A stretch of DNA of 64,000 nt from Blepharisma japonicum (GCA_949751835.1 CATKHK010000120.1:46072-110071), one strand, 5' to 3'. Positions 11,598-22,304 are shown, numbered from the stretch's first letter. A program made the numbers and translations. Notes: generated by a model from the sequence alone, not told the origin.

Positions 11598-12533
11598 ATG
11601 TCAGATCTTTTTTGTGTCAAATTAGAAGGAACAGTTCTTCTCAAACTAATTCAACACTGTCAAGATACTGATACCACAGCTATTGGCCAACTTATAGGTC
11701 TCGAGTCTTCTAACTCACTCGAAGTCACAAATTGTTTTTCCCTCCCTTCAAATTCCTCGATCGGCCCTGAAGAATTAGAAAATTATAGCAAAATAATGTG
11801 CAAACAGCTAAAAGACCTATATTTTGAAAACTCCGTAATCGGCTGGTACCAACGCTCAGATGAAGGAGCATTTTTAGACATAAGCTCCATTGAATATCAA
11901 TACAACATGCAAATTGAAATACCTAACGCTGTCATGGTCGTCTATGACCCAGTTTTATTTGTTTCTGGTGGCTTTCCATTAAAGGCTTATAGACTGACTC
12001 AAGAATTTCTTGATTTTTTTAGTGATGAAGAATTCACTACACAAAGAGCGGCTGCATTAGGAGTCAGCTCAAAAACAGTTTTCGCTGAAATCCCTTTACG
12101 AGTAGAGAATAGCATGGTAACTAATGCCTTTTTAGCACAATACGCACCAGATCCTTATGAAGTTACAGATAAAGACTGCTTTGAGCCTTTTATTAAGAAG
12201 CATTTGGAAGCGATTGAGCAAGGGCTTGATGAACTGCTAGAAAGGCAGCAAAAGTTGTATGGGTATGCGAAGTCGGTACAAAAACAAAAACAGCAGCAAA
12301 AAATACATGAGGCTCAAAGAGAGGCGGAAAATAAAAAAAGAGAAGAAAGAGGAGAACCTTTGCTTGATTTGACAGAAGGGACGGGGTCGCTTTATAGGCC
12401 TATACAGCCGCCAAGTAGATTGGAAAGTTTACTTGTTTCACAGCAGCTGAATAGTTTGGGAGAAGAGTTAGGAGAATTTTGTGAGGAATCACAAGCGAAA
12501 GTTGATCTTTTTATTTCTTTAAGCCAGAAATAA
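11598..12533 (+). CDS. Translation initiation factor eIF3 subunit h (MPN domain)
   Basis: 311 aa, single exon, no in-frame TGA, TAA stop. The N-terminal ~130 residues are an MPN domain close to eIF3h: VKLEGTVLLKLIQHC, GQLIGLESSNSLEVTNCFSLP, VIGWYQRSDEGAFLD, and VMVVYDPV...LKAYRLTQEF (human eIF3h: 'VVLIYDP..LSLKAYRLT'). The JAMM zinc ligands are not evident (GWYQ replaces the HTH motif), as expected for this non-catalytic subunit. The rest is helical with a Gln/Lys-rich stretch (KSVQKQKQQQKIHEAQ). eIF3h is part of the eIF3 complex on the 40S ribosome. It is free-standing, with AT-rich spacers on both sides. Confidence 0.9.
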   Translation: MSDLFCVKLEGTVLLKLIQHCQDTDTTAIGQLIGLESSNSLEVTNCFSLPSNSSIGPEELENYSKIMCKQLKDLYFENSVIGWYQRSDEGAFLDISSIEYQYNMQIEIPNAVMVVYDPVLFVSGGFPLKAYRLTQEFLDFFSDEEFTTQRAAALGVSSKTVFAEIPLRVENSMVTNAFLAQYAPDPYEVTDKDCFEPFIKKHLEAIEQGLDELLERQQKLYGYAKSVQKQKQQQKIHEAQREAENKKREERGEPLLDLTEGTGSLYRPIQPPSRLESLLVSQQLNSLGEELGEFCEESQAKVDLFISLSQK

Positions 12534-12917
12534 TAAAATATAAAGAAAATTACTATAAAGCATATTTTCAAAATTTTATTAAATCCTTGATAAATAGGAA
12601 TTTAATATAATTTTAAATATGATTATTATCCATATTATTTCGTTAGCAGCCAATAGGATAGGGTATTACGAGTAAATTCATGATTATTTAATTAAATAGA
12701 TACTGTGCTTCTTACAAGGTAAATATAATACGAATTTATATAGAATTATTTTGAATTATAGCTAGAATTTTTATTACTATGAGCTATCTAATATATTGTA
12801 AAAATGTTAGAGTATTTTAAATATATTTATTGATCTGCTTTGAGCATAATATAAACTGAGATTATGTATTCTGATATTGTGCAATAAAAGAAAAACCAAT
12901 CAAATATATTTAATAAA
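12534..12917. other. AT-rich spacer between eIF3h and UBA gene
   Basis: About 385 bp with stops in all frames. It should hold the eIF3h 3' end and the promoter of the UBA-domain gene that begins at 12918. No other signal recognised. Confidence 0.5.
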
Positions 12918-13466
12918 ATGGTTTCTCTTGCTAAAGAACTTCTTATACAATCTCCGATTGGCAGAATTAAATGAACTCAAGCACCAAACGATTACACTGA
13001 AATTCTTGATAACCTTTCTAGGACTTTCAGAGTGGGGAAGTCTGGCATCAGATTAAGAGACCAATATTCAGCAGATGTAACTGCTTTCAATTATGATTCT
13101 TGGGCAAATAGCGCTGATAATCTTGAATTAATCTTAACAGTTGATTATTCAGCTCCATTAGAAACTCAAGATCCATTAGAGAACTTTATGCTTAAGTCGA
13201 ATGAAATATCTGATTTAAAAAATAAGGCAATGATGAGAGCTCGAGAAATTGGGGAGAAATCAGTATCGCCTGATCCACCTCAGAGAGGAACTAGAGGCAA
13301 GAAGGTTGCTCCAAGAGCCAGAATATCTGAAGAAGAGCAAAAAATGATCCAAGGACTAGATATTCTTATGAACTCTTGCGGATTCACTGATGAAGCTAAA
13401 TGCAGAGACGCTTTGAAAAAATCGAATTATGACCCTCAACAAGCAATTAACTTATTGTTTGCTTAG
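12918..13466 (+). CDS. UBA-domain protein, 182 aa
   Basis: The true start is ATG 12918 (MVSLAKELLIQSPIGRIKW...): the frame is open through a TGA Trp codon (GRIKWTQAP), which hides 38 N-terminal residues under the standard code. TAG stop. Residues ~138-182 form a UBA domain (KMIQGLDILMNSCGFTDEAK..DALKKSNYDPQQAINLLF), the three-helix fold that binds ubiquitin. The N-terminal part is unrecognised, with a basic Pro/Arg-rich linker (PPQRGTRGKKVAPRAR). Probably a ubiquitin-pathway adaptor. Confidence 0.75.
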
Positions 13467-13494
13467 AAATAATTAAATTAGTAAAAATTGATCA

Positions 13495-15051
13495 TTATGG
13501 ATTTACACTAATTGTTGCGCTTTGTTTGCATTTAAGCAAATAGTTGGAGAGTTGTTCAGAGTATCTGAGCTTTTTCTCTTTAATGTCTTCAAGTCTGGAA
13601 TATGCATCTTGATAGATCGAAAACTATATAAATTTCACCTTTTCTCTTTGTAAGAATTTTAGTTCTTCTAGTTCTTTTTCTATTATTTTCATTTTTTCAT
13701 AATATATTTTCATATCTGTAAGTTTTATTTCATCTGCCTCTGATATTTCATTTTTTGAGAAAAATAATTTGTTCATAATATCGGGGACGTATTTTGAAAT
13801 ACCATTTTGAGATTGCTTGTATTTATTTTCCATATCTTTATAAATACGAAAATAAGCGATTTTTTTCTCAGAAAGAGATGCAATATCTTTTTCTACATAC
13901 TGCATTTCCATGCTCACACTTAAATAATGTTGCTGAACAGTTTCATAGTCTTCATCAATTTTTGCTATTTTTTCTTGGAATCTTGCGATATCTTTTTTAA
14001 CTTGATCCAGCTCTCCGCCTTCGCTTTCATTTATATCTTTAACGTATTCGTCATTTTCTGAATAAGTTTGGTTATCTGAGTCAATTTTTAAGCTTCTTTG
14101 GACTTTATAGAAGTCTTCTTCTATATATTTCAGCTCTTTTAAGCTTATTTTAAAAGATTTTGCGTTTGCTAATAATGATTTATAATCATAATGGTTTTCT
14201 CTGACGTTATTTCTTAAATATATTGATATCTCTTCCAAATTAAAATCTAAAAAAATAGACCTAAGCTCCCTTAATATAGCGCACTCAACCCTTACAATTA
14301 CTTTTCAATTTCCAATAAAAATGCAGTCCCAAATTTTGACAAGGGTATCAAATGGTAAATAAGCCGAAAAAATTGTTAAAATGCATCTTGATATAAAAAA
14401 GCCATTTGTGAAGTTAATTCGGCGAAAATGTGTATATAAATCAGGAATCATCGTTTTAAAGTAATAGCTTACTTGATATTCGCGTAACGTAAGATCAGGA
14501 ACTCCTGAAACAAACATATTTTCTAAATTTCAAGACTTTATTATTCCCAATAAAACATAAAAAGCAGCTTCTTCATCTTGGAAAACCTTTAAAATAATCC
14601 CAGCTATAAAATTAAGCCCTTGACAATACCCTATATGCGGTTTCACATAAGCTAAAGAAAGCAATATTCTATATAACTGAGATTTGTCTATTTGAGAATT
14701 AGTCACAAGATAAGTTCTAGGAAGGTCTTTATTGATATCGTTTTTTACTGTGTCAAAGTTAGCGTCTTCTTCTGCTTGATTTTGTATGTAAGAATAAATA
14801 TTTGATGGGCTGCCAGTATAGTTTAAAATAGCTCTGACTTCGGTTTTTATTCTAATTATCAGTTACTTGTCAATCGAGCAATGATGCTTCCAAAAATGTT
14901 TTCGAGAGGCTTCAGGCAAATCTCCTCTTCATATGCTTTTTTTAATTTCATGATTTTCGCTTAATTTTGTATGGTGCTGTTTATTTAAAGTGTAAAGTTT
15001 TGCGATCTCTGATGAATCTAGAAATACAAGTATGCATTTTTGTGTTAGCAT
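13495..15051 (-). CDS. TBC-domain Rab GTPase-activating protein with C-terminal coiled coil
   Basis: Start ATG 15051, TAA at 13495-13497, two 15-nt introns: 14852-14866 (GTAACTGATAATTAG) and 13624-13638 (GTGAAATTTATATAG); 508 aa after splicing. The TBC domain covers ~40-290: SIWRGDLPEASRKHFWK, the arginine-finger motif INKDLPRTY (IxxDxxR) and the glutamine-finger motif IGYCQGLNF (YxQG) are both present, so it should be catalytically active on a Rab. Downstream LVKIWDCIFIGNWKVIVRVECAILRE matches the TBC end. Residues ~300-508 are coiled coil. The second intron joins a short last exon (FSIYQDAYSRLEDIKEKK...ATISVNP); unspliced, the protein would stop 39 residues early. It likely acts in membrane traffic, perhaps phagosome or ciliary. 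Confidence 0.9.
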
Positions 15052-15398
15052 TTATAAAATTAGCTTAAAATTATTTTAAAATTTTTGAAGAAAATAGAAT
15101 CAATGTTTTGTATTGATGAGAGATCAGGTAATTTAAACATATAACATACAACTTATTTGGTGATTTTATAGAAATCTCAGAATTACACTTTATCTGGGAT
15201 GATGATCACCATGAAACACCTCAGAACAACCTGTGAAACAGACTGAACAAGGTCTTATCACGAAGCAAAGTGATCCTTTCTGCTCCAATTTCTGTAACAA
15301 GATTAGAAAAGCATAAAAGCACAGAGTCATCCTGCCAACTTGCAGACAAAGAAGAAAATTCCTCTGAAACTTGTAGAATTTTTTTCGATAATCACGAT

Positions 15399-15785
15399 TT
15401 ACATTAACACTAAGGATTTACCCATTTCTCCAGTATCTTCTTCTTTTAGCAGCCTCTCTACATCAGTTTGAGCCAAGAGCTCTTTAACTGGAAACCCTTG
15501 CATATCCAATATCCCTTCATGCTCTTTTAATATCATCGCAATTTCTTTCCTCACCCTCATGAGCTTTACTTCTTTATCAGTAAGCAAATGCATAAGAAAT
15601 CCCTGCCTAAGTTCTTCCCTCTTATAATTATTCCTAATTTGAGACTCTTTAGACTTGTTTTCTCCACTTTCTACAATCCAAGCTGCTCTTTGTACCTCAA
15701 AATGTGCTCCTAATACAGGTATAGAAACAGGCAAATAATCCTCATTTCTCCAGTCAGGGTTTATGTCCGGCTTTGGTGCGACCAT
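15399..15785 (-). CDS. Uncharacterised 128-aa protein, possibly axonemal
   Basis: ATG 15785 (MVAPKPDINPDWRNEDYLPV...) to TAA 15399-15401, no TGA needed. Residues ~25-55 (GAHFEVQRAAWIVESGENKSKESQIRNNY) and a charged helix ~60-95 (REELRQGFLMHLLTDKEVKLMRVRKEIAMILKEHE) resemble in layout small microtubule-inner proteins such as CFAP141, whose C-terminal helix has a '..LMLVRKAALHQLF..E' pattern. The resemblance is short and I do not assign the name. It lies alone, with about 350 bp of non-coding DNA between it and the TBC gene. Confidence 0.6.
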   Translation of the reverse strand: MVAPKPDINPDWRNEDYLPVSIPVLGAHFEVQRAAWIVESGENKSKESQIRNNYKREELRQGFLMHLLTDKEVKLMRVRKEIAMILKEHEGILDMQGFPVKELLAQTDVERLLKEEDTGEMGKSLVLM

Positions 15786-15817
15786 TTTAAATATTTCAAA
15801 TTAATAAGGATTTTTCT

Positions 15818-16948
15818 TTAAAATAAATTACATTCATTGCATTTACAATCAGACCGAGTTGTGTAGAAAGAAGATTCTACAAAGGTGGAAGGGCTTATAG
15901 GGGAGAGGTTGTGAAGGGACGAGACATTGGAGATGTTGAAAGAGTCAAAGAGGAGAGTGGGGAGCTTTTCTGAGTGGTCTCGGCAGTCAGTTTCATGAGG
16001 ATAAGTGGAGTCGTCAGTTTTTAAGGAAAGATTCAGGGATTCAGGGATTGTGCGCATTCTTTCGGTTTCGACAGTTTCTGAATAAAGCTTCTTGGGACTT
16101 CTGCGGGATCAGGAAAGCTCGTCTTTTAAGATATTATTGAGGAAAATGTGAGTAGTAGAAGATTCGTCAATGAAACTAGAGCTAGAAAGATAAGAAAACC
16201 CTAAGGAATCACTCATTGTTTGAAAGGTAAAAGGCATGTCTGAATACTTTTCAATGCTATCTATTATAGAAGTTTCTATCAAAGAAGAATCTTCTTTCTC
16301 AGAAATATATAATAAATTGATAATGCACTTTGGCTCAGGCCGATATGAAAAAGTGGCAATTTCTGAGTTTGACCCAATTTTCATATTATTTTGAGATATA
16401 ATTTTTTTTGCAGCTTTTAATGATGATAGTATTTTTTCTGTTTTTATCTTGGAATTCAAATGTACTCACCTGAATAAGTCTTTTATCATACTTTCTATAT
16501 CACATTTGTGTTTTTTATTTATTTTGTTTGTTATGATACTCCAGCAAATATATGTGCTTATATATGATATTTTATAATTTCCCCATAAGCTTGGATCAAT
16601 AATTGTAACTTTTGCGAATTTGCTATCGAAATTCAAGTTTCTATCAGAATTGTCGCTCTCTGTTTTAAAAACCAAAATTACGGAATCATTGTTATAACAT
16701 ACAGTTCAATCGTCTAATAGTGCTATAGCTTGCTTTGGGTAATTATTGAAATCATCGACTTTTGTAAAAATCTTGCATTTGGATTTTTTTGACCTAAATA
16801 AAATTTACATTAAATAAGCCATTGCGAAATCAAGCTTCATGTCAAGTCCTAGATCTATCTTCAAAAGATCACTTAAATAAACATTTTCAAATATCTGAAA
16901 ATCATCCAGATTACTTAGTAGAGTAGAAACATTATAGGAAAGCTTCAT
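15818..16948 (-). CDS. Uncharacterised Ser-rich protein, 371 aa, one intron
   Basis: Start ATG 16948 (MKLSYNVSTLLSNLDDF...), stop 15818, with a 15-nt intron at 16794-16808 (GTAAATTTTATTTAG) and in-frame TGA codons read as Trp (LLDDWTVCYN, FRWVHLNS, ELSWSRRS). The N-terminal 45 residues before the intron are acidic; the middle has alternating hydrophobic strands (VILVFKTESDNSD, KVTIIDPSLWGNYKISYIS); the C-terminal 150 residues are Ser/Thr-rich with a closing cysteine pair (CKCNEC). No domain recognised. Its start is 25 bp from the 3' end of the coiled-coil gene at 16973. Confidence 0.7.
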
Positions 16949-16972
16949 TTTTTTAAAATATTAAAAACGTTA

Positions 16973-17686
16973 TTATTGTATTACACAATGGCAGTCTTTG
17001 CGGGATATCGATTCAGAATTATTTGGGCTTATACAGATTTCATGGTTTTTGTATTTTTGTATCTGAGTTCGGAGTTCTCTAATTTCTTGAGACTGAGCGT
17101 TTACAGCCATTCTAAGGAATTTATAAGGGTCTTTAGAATGTTCTAATAGTGGATTCCGACTTAAATCTTCAATATACGCCTTTTTTATCTCTTTATCTAT
17201 TGAACTAGACTCAATCTTCAGTTTTTCTATTTTATTTTTTAATATTTTGTTACTTCGCTTAATTTTATCTACATGCATTTGTTTTTCAAAAACCTCTTCT
17301 TTTAATTTATTTGATTTTTGAATTTTATTTTGCTTCATACTGTGCAATTGTGACTCCTTATCAGTAATTTCTTTTATTTTGTACTGCAGTATTTTATATT
17401 TAGCTTCATAATCGTTTATTGAAGAGTTGACAATATTAATTTCTTCATTAAGTTTATCAGAATATCTTTGCAATTTACCTACTTTTTTAGTAAGATCATT
17501 GTTATAACCTTCTTTAAGATCCTCCATGCCAGCAAGACTCTTTATCTTCGCTGCCAATTTTTTGTTTTCTTTCGAAATTTTTGAAATAGTTTCTTGTTTC
17601 ATCTGAATTTCCTTTAAAATTTGTTGTTTTTTCTCATAAAATTCCATACATTTCTTTTCAATATTTTTATTCAGACAATTTATCAT
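16973..17686 (-). CDS. Coiled-coil protein (intact copy of duplicated gene), 237 aa
   Basis: ATG 17686 (MINCLNKNIEKKCMEFYEKKQQ...) to TAA. Nearly the whole protein is a predicted coiled coil (Lys/Glu/Ile heptads) followed by a short C-terminal tail with cysteines (KDCHCVIQ). It is divergently transcribed from the importin gene, with only 22 bp between the two ATGs, so promoter elements must overlap the 5' ends of both. A second copy further right is broken by a retrotransposon (pieces at 21026-21256 and 24303-24738). Function unknown. Confidence 0.75.
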   Translation of the reverse strand: MINCLNKNIEKKCMEFYEKKQQILKEIQMKQETISKISKENKKLAAKIKSLAGMEDLKEGYNNDLTKKVGKLQRYSDKLNEEINIVNSSINDYEAKYKILQYKIKEITDKESQLHSMKQNKIQKSNKLKEEVFEKQMHVDKIKRSNKILKNKIEKLKIESSSIDKEIKKAYIEDLSRNPLLEHSKDPYKFLRMAVNAQSQEIRELRTQIQKYKNHEICISPNNSESISRKDCHCVIQ

Positions 17687-17708
17687 ATCTTCAGTATATT
17701 ACTAAATA

Positions 17709-20567
17709 ATGGATGAATCAATTATCATAGAAGCCTTTAAAGCCAGTTTGCAGTTAAATAATCAGCCTAATCAAAATGTTCAAGCATTAATTTCCTCAAT
17801 CCAAACATCAATAGATGGTCTTATCCCTAAACTAATGAATATTGCTTTAAGCGATAACCCTATTGAGATTAGACAGCTAGCTGCAACCTATATTAAAAAC
17901 CTCACAAAAATCTGAGAAGACTCAAAGCGAGAAACTCCTCTCCCGCCTGCTGACAAAATATTTTTGCAAACAAATATTATAAAATGCTTAAAGTTTTCTA
18001 TTCCTGTACAGATTAGTTCTCAATTTAAAGAAATTATTCCTAAAATAGCTAGAGCAGACTTTCTGTGGGAAGTAATATTTCAGCAAATTGATAAGGCCTT
18101 AGAGTCAGAAATTGACCAAATTTATGCTGGACTTACAATGGTTCATCAAGTAGCCAAGGCTTATAAGTATGATATGCATGAGTATCGAAAAGATATTGAT
18201 CTTTTTTTGGGTAAAGTTTTTGGAAAACTAGATAAACTTTTAGAAGCCTTTCTAAATGATTGCAATGCAGATATTTATTGATACATTTTATTAATTCTCA
18301 AAATATACTATTTAGCTAGCTTTAGGATGACATATCAGCAGAACGTTTTATCAGTTCAACAGCTGAACTTATGGCTTGAAAAAGTGAAAAATATTTTCGA
18401 AATTAGCTTAGGAAGCTTAGAAACACAAGCCGAAAACGAAGAAGATGCTAAGTCAAGAGATTTACACCCTCACTGGATATGCAAAAGAAAAGCTGCTCAA
18501 ATTTTGTGCCAGATTTTGAGATTCTATTTTAAGACTGACCAAGGTACCATTAAATCAACTAGTGAGCATTTCCAGAGTCATTGGGCAAATCCATTATTAT
18601 CAGCAGTTTTAGCCTTATTATATAAGAAGCCTGTATGCTACATACCAGAGAAGGTGATTAAATATTTATTGGACTGCTTGATTGGAGCAACTAGATTAAA
18701 AAATGCAGAAAAAATGATAAAAATGCCTCCTGCCCCTAATGGAAAGTTTGCTATTCCAGCCTTGATTTCTGATATAATTATTCCAGTTTTATACCGAACT
18801 AGATCAGAAGAGCTAACTTGGCAAGAAAATCCTGCAGAGTTCTTAAAAAATGAAAAAGACATTAAAAATGAAATTTGCTCTGCAAAATGTTCTGCGATTA
18901 GCCTTTTAGAGGTAATTTGTAATGAAGGTAGTTTGCAATTATTTTTGGACTACATTACTATAGAGCTGCAAACAAATTCTCAAATGCTTCATAAAGAAGC
19001 AATTTTATTTGCGTTAGGATCGATCTCCATTATTTTGCAGGAAAAAAACGACTTATCAGAAAATATCCATAATCTACTTAGAGTGTATGTCCTTCCGGAA
19101 TGTGACAGTCCTATAGGGCTTCTAAGAGCTCGTGCTTGCTGGATTTTGGGTCAATTTTCTTCATTTTTAGCAAAAGATCAAGAAAATATGCTTTTTGCAT
19201 TTGAAAAAATCTCCCAAATGATGTTAGATTCAGATCTCCCTGTAAGATTTGAAGCAGCTCTTGCATTTCCTAAAACTTTAGAATGGGAAACTATTCATGA
19301 AAAGCTATCAGGTGGTACCAATAATATTATTGAAATTTATCTTAAACTTATGAGTGAAATTGACAATATAGACCTTATTGATGCGTTAGCAGTAATTGTG
19401 GAAAAATTTCAAGCTGAAATTACAAATTATGCTGCTGAATTTCTTAAGCATTTGCTTCCATTTTTTTTAAAAATAACAAAAAAGATAGAGAGCGAAGATG
19501 AGGATGAAGCTCCAATTGTAGGAGCATCGATTTTGAAAATTATTGATAAACTTGTTAGTTATCTTGAAAACAAGCCACAAGATTTATTAGATGCATCTCA
19601 TTTGCTGGCGCCTGTTTTTGATTATTGCTTGTCTATTAATGGAGAAGATTTTATATGTGATGCAGCAATTCTACTGGCAATGCTACTTCATTTTTCACCA
19701 AATAACTTTTTACCGCATTTATTTCCATTCGCGAGATGTATAAGAACATCTTTACTGGGAGAAGGTAATATACCACCATATGGGCTGGATAATAGCATTG
19801 AGTTATTTTCTCCTATAGCAAATTTCATATCAAAATATCCCCTGCTCACTGAAAGTAATCTTGATTTATTCCTTTCAATAGGTTTTGATCTATCAAAAGC
19901 AGAGCATCAAGAAATTCAAATTTTAATGACGGGCTGCAAAATTCTGATTGTTCTTTTAGAAAATCTCAAAGGCTCTCTGGATCAAAATATCCCTGCAATT
20001 ATTAATCAAGTTTATCGCTTTAATGAACTCTCAGTCAATAAATGTATAAAAGCAAAGGCTTCTGAAGTAATTTGCATTTCATTGTGGAATAACCCCATAG
20101 CAACTATCCAGACTTTTCAAAATACCAATAGATTAAAAAATTTTTGGAACTTTTACTTTGGATACTTGGGGCAGTATCAGAAAAGTTTAGCCAAAAAATA
20201 TGCAATTTTAGGGTTATCGTCTGTAATCTCGATTTATAAAGACCTGCCTTCTTTTTTTAGTAAAAAAATGCCAGAATTGCTACAGAAGATACTAGAGTTA
20301 TGAAAAAATATTGATGAAGATGTTGTGATGGATGAGAGATCTGATGAAGAAGATGATACAAAAATGGACGAAGAATTTGATGATTGAGAAAATGAGAATA
20401 TTGAGTTTGGAGATTTATACAGTTCACCAATAGAAAGTCTTGAAATTAGAGAATACCTCGAAAATATTTTCTTGAATTTTTCGATATTATACCCAGACAT
20501 CTACTCAGAAGCTTGCGAAATACTGACAGAAGAGGATATATCAGTTTTAAATCAAATTATAAGCTAG
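17709..20567 (+). CDS. Importin-beta family nuclear transport receptor (IPO7/IPO8-like), copy A
   Basis: 952 aa, ATG 17709 to TAG at 20565-20567, one exon with several TGA-Trp codons (TKIWEDSK, DIYWYILL, LELWKNID, DDWENENIE). The N-terminus (residues ~1-75, NVQALISSIQTSIDGLIPKLMNIALSDNPIEIRQLAATYIKNLTKIWE) matches the importin-N domain, which binds RanGTP. The rest is HEAT-like repeats, including the family marker RARACWILGQFSSFL, and an acidic C-terminal loop (DEDVVMDERSDEEDDTKMDEEFDDWENE) as in IPO7/8/RanBP5 relatives. Expected role: Ran-dependent import of cargo. Copy B has exactly the same length, so both appear functional. Confidence 0.85.
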
Positions 20568-20686
20568 CTATTTAGCATTGATCACAATCAATATAAAAGG
20601 ATAATATAATTTTTTATCAAAATTCCCATAAATCTTAACTCTTTCACTATTTATCCCAAAATTCATTTCTGAATGAGATATAAAAT

Positions 20687-21010
20687 ATGGGTCTGTTGAA
20701 CAATAAAGAAGTCCTCCTCAAAGTTTTTATAGTTTTTTCTGGTCTCCTCGTATTTTTAACTGGTGTCACAAATATTTTTGAAGTAGGATCTTATACACCA
20801 ACTCTTGTATTTTTTTACCTTCTGTAAAATATAATAATATTGATAAATTATAACATTAAATCCCTTTTTAAGACAAAGATAAAAATTTTACATATCACTT
20901 CCAAGCCAAATTTACTTATATTTCCTATAAACTTTATTCAGAATCTGTTCAATCATAGTAGTGGCAGGCGAAATTTCTCCTTATATCTTGGAAAACTACA
21001 TCCTCCAGAT
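20687..21010 (+). pseudogene. Truncated copy A of the COPI-associated membrane protein gene
   Basis: Begins with the same ATG and residues (MGLLNNKEVLLKVFIVFSGL) as the complete gene at 27741, but two things break it. After the exon-1 codons for FFYLL the intron is enlarged by a 103-nt insertion (about 20825-20927) bounded by TA on both sides. And the gene stops at the duplication junction (21010), having lost roughly its last 90 residues. It cannot encode the full four-helix protein. Confidence 0.85.
20825..20927. mobile_element. IES-like 103-nt TA-bounded insertion within a mini-intron
   Basis: Comparison of the two COPI-associated copies shows ..ctgTAAACTTTATTCAG-type sequence in copy B (27878-27892 intron) but ..ctgTA, then 103 extra AT-rich bases, then TAaactttattcag in copy A. 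The insertion is flanked by a TA direct repeat (20825-20826 and 20928-20929), the boundary rule for ciliate internal eliminated sequences. No long terminal inverted repeat is obvious. It could be a retained IES, a fixed former IES or a small transposon remnant. Confidence 0.55.
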
Positions 21011-21025
21011 GTGTGAATAGAAAAT

Positions 21026-21256
21026 TTATAAGGATCTTTAGAATGTTCTAATAGCGGATTCCGACTTAAATTATCAATATAAGCCTTTTTTATCTCTTTA
21101 TCTAATTCAACTAGACTCAATCTTTAGTTTTTCTATTTTATTTTTTCGCTTAATTTCATCTACATGCATTTGTTTTCTTTTACTTCTTCTTTTAATTTAT
21201 TTGAATTTTGAATTTTATATCGAATGATACTTTGTAATTGTGATTCCTTATGAGTA
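21026..21256 (-). pseudogene. 3' half of disrupted coiled-coil gene, copy B
   Basis: Base-by-base similar to about 17115-17366 of the intact gene (aatttataagg.tctttagaatgttctaata.cggattccgactta), with several small indels and lost segments that break the frame. Its right end at tgattccttatgagta is the left target-site duplication of the retrotransposon. Confidence 0.85.
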
Positions 21257-21480
21257 CTTTCATTTTTATGGAGCCTTTGAAAATAAAAACGGTTGTACTT
21301 AAAGCTGCCCAAAACGGAGAGATCCAACATTTGGGACTTAGCGCAAGTCGGACTTTTTTTGGATTCACAGCCCCAACCAACACCCTGCCGGAATTGGAAG
21401 AATCTCGAATGTTGATTTAACTCCATGAAGGTTATTTATCAAAATATTTAAGTAAGAACAAAGACAATGTAGAACAGGCC

Positions 21481-22302
21481 ATGGAAAAGAAAGCGCTGCT
21501 CTTAGCCCTTATGATAGCTCTTGAAGTGGATTCGACTCCTGGAGAAATACTTAGGTGCAGACAATTGCTATCGGGGGATGTAGTGGTTATCTTTACTAGT
21601 GAGCAAGCTCAAGGAAGAATGCTGGATCAAGGCAAGATTATGATACAGCTTGAAGATAATAAAAGACACATTCCCATAGAGCCAATGAATAAGAATGGTG
21701 AACTCAATTTCCAAAGATATTTGATACAGGTAACCCTGCCAGTAGAGATCGGTATCGAGGAGGTAATAGAATACCTCAGCACCAAATGTAAGGTGGTTGA
21801 GGTCATAGCAGATAATACGCTGAGAGATGGAAAGGTTTATATACGATGCATTTTAACTCAAGGTACAGGATCTATGGTGAGTTTAACAAGATTGATGACG
21901 CAGTGGACTTGTCAGAGGAGATTTCCCGTAAGGGCAGAAAAATTTACTTGAATCACGTAGCATTCTTGTTTTGCGAAACATGCAATCAGATAGGCCATAA
22001 CAAAGAAGGCCATGTGAAGATGGAAGCAGGAAAGAATCAGAGCTGACTGTTTAAGACGAAAGATTAAAGAGGAGGAGAAAGCGCAGCTCAAGCACCGGGT
22101 AGGTGAAATTCTGGGCAGGAAGGTGATAGGAGATAAAAGTAATAATTCTGGATATATAGGGATAAATAGGCAAGAAGATGCAAAGAAAGTAAATACTGAA
22201 GATAAGATGTGCAAAAATATAAGCACTGCCTGCAAAAGGACACCCCAAGATGATGGACTCCAATACCCACAAATGAAGAGACTCAAGAGGAGCATAATAG
22301 AG
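21481..22302 (+). pseudogene. LINE ORF1 (gag-like RNA-binding protein), frameshifted
   Basis: ATG 21481 opens a ~157-residue frame (MEKKALLLALMIALEVDSTP..) with a beta-alpha-beta pattern (GDVVVIFTSEQAQGRML, IQVTLPVEIGIEEVIEYLSTKCKVVEV) like RRM/gag-like ORF1p cores. Near 21870 the coding signal moves to another frame (GEFNKIDDAVDLSEEISRKG..), which carries the zinc-knuckle-like CETCNQIGHNKEGH (C-x2-C-x4-H-x4-H, last ligand H instead of C). From about 22060 the original frame again looks coding (CLRRKIKEEEKAQLKHRVGEILG) to a stop at about 22300. At least two frameshifts are needed to read it through. Such proteins bind the element's RNA. Confidence 0.65.
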
Positions 22303-22304
22303 TT

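Larger units (their letters stand above)
17119..21010. repeat. Tandem segmental duplication, unit A
   Basis: Unit A runs from within the 3' part of the coiled-coil gene through the importin gene into the 5' part of the COPI-associated gene (about 3.9 kb). Unit B (21026-27961) repeats the same order and orientation, enlarged by a ~3 kb retrotransposon. Matching positions across the importin gene are exactly 7,052 bp apart. The junction follows tcctccagat (21001-21010), with ~15 bp of filler before coiled-coil sequence restarts at aatttataagg. Copies differ by scattered substitutions, so the event is not recent. Confidence 0.95.

Noticed and set aside
13032-13466. UBA protein starting at GTG 13032
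   Set aside because: The frame is open upstream through a TGA-Trp to a proper ATG at 12918; non-ATG starts are an artefact of bacterial start rules.
16460-16470. Intron in the 371-aa gene at the GTGAG near 16466
   Set aside because: No AG at 15-16 nt, and reading TGA as Trp continues the frame directly.
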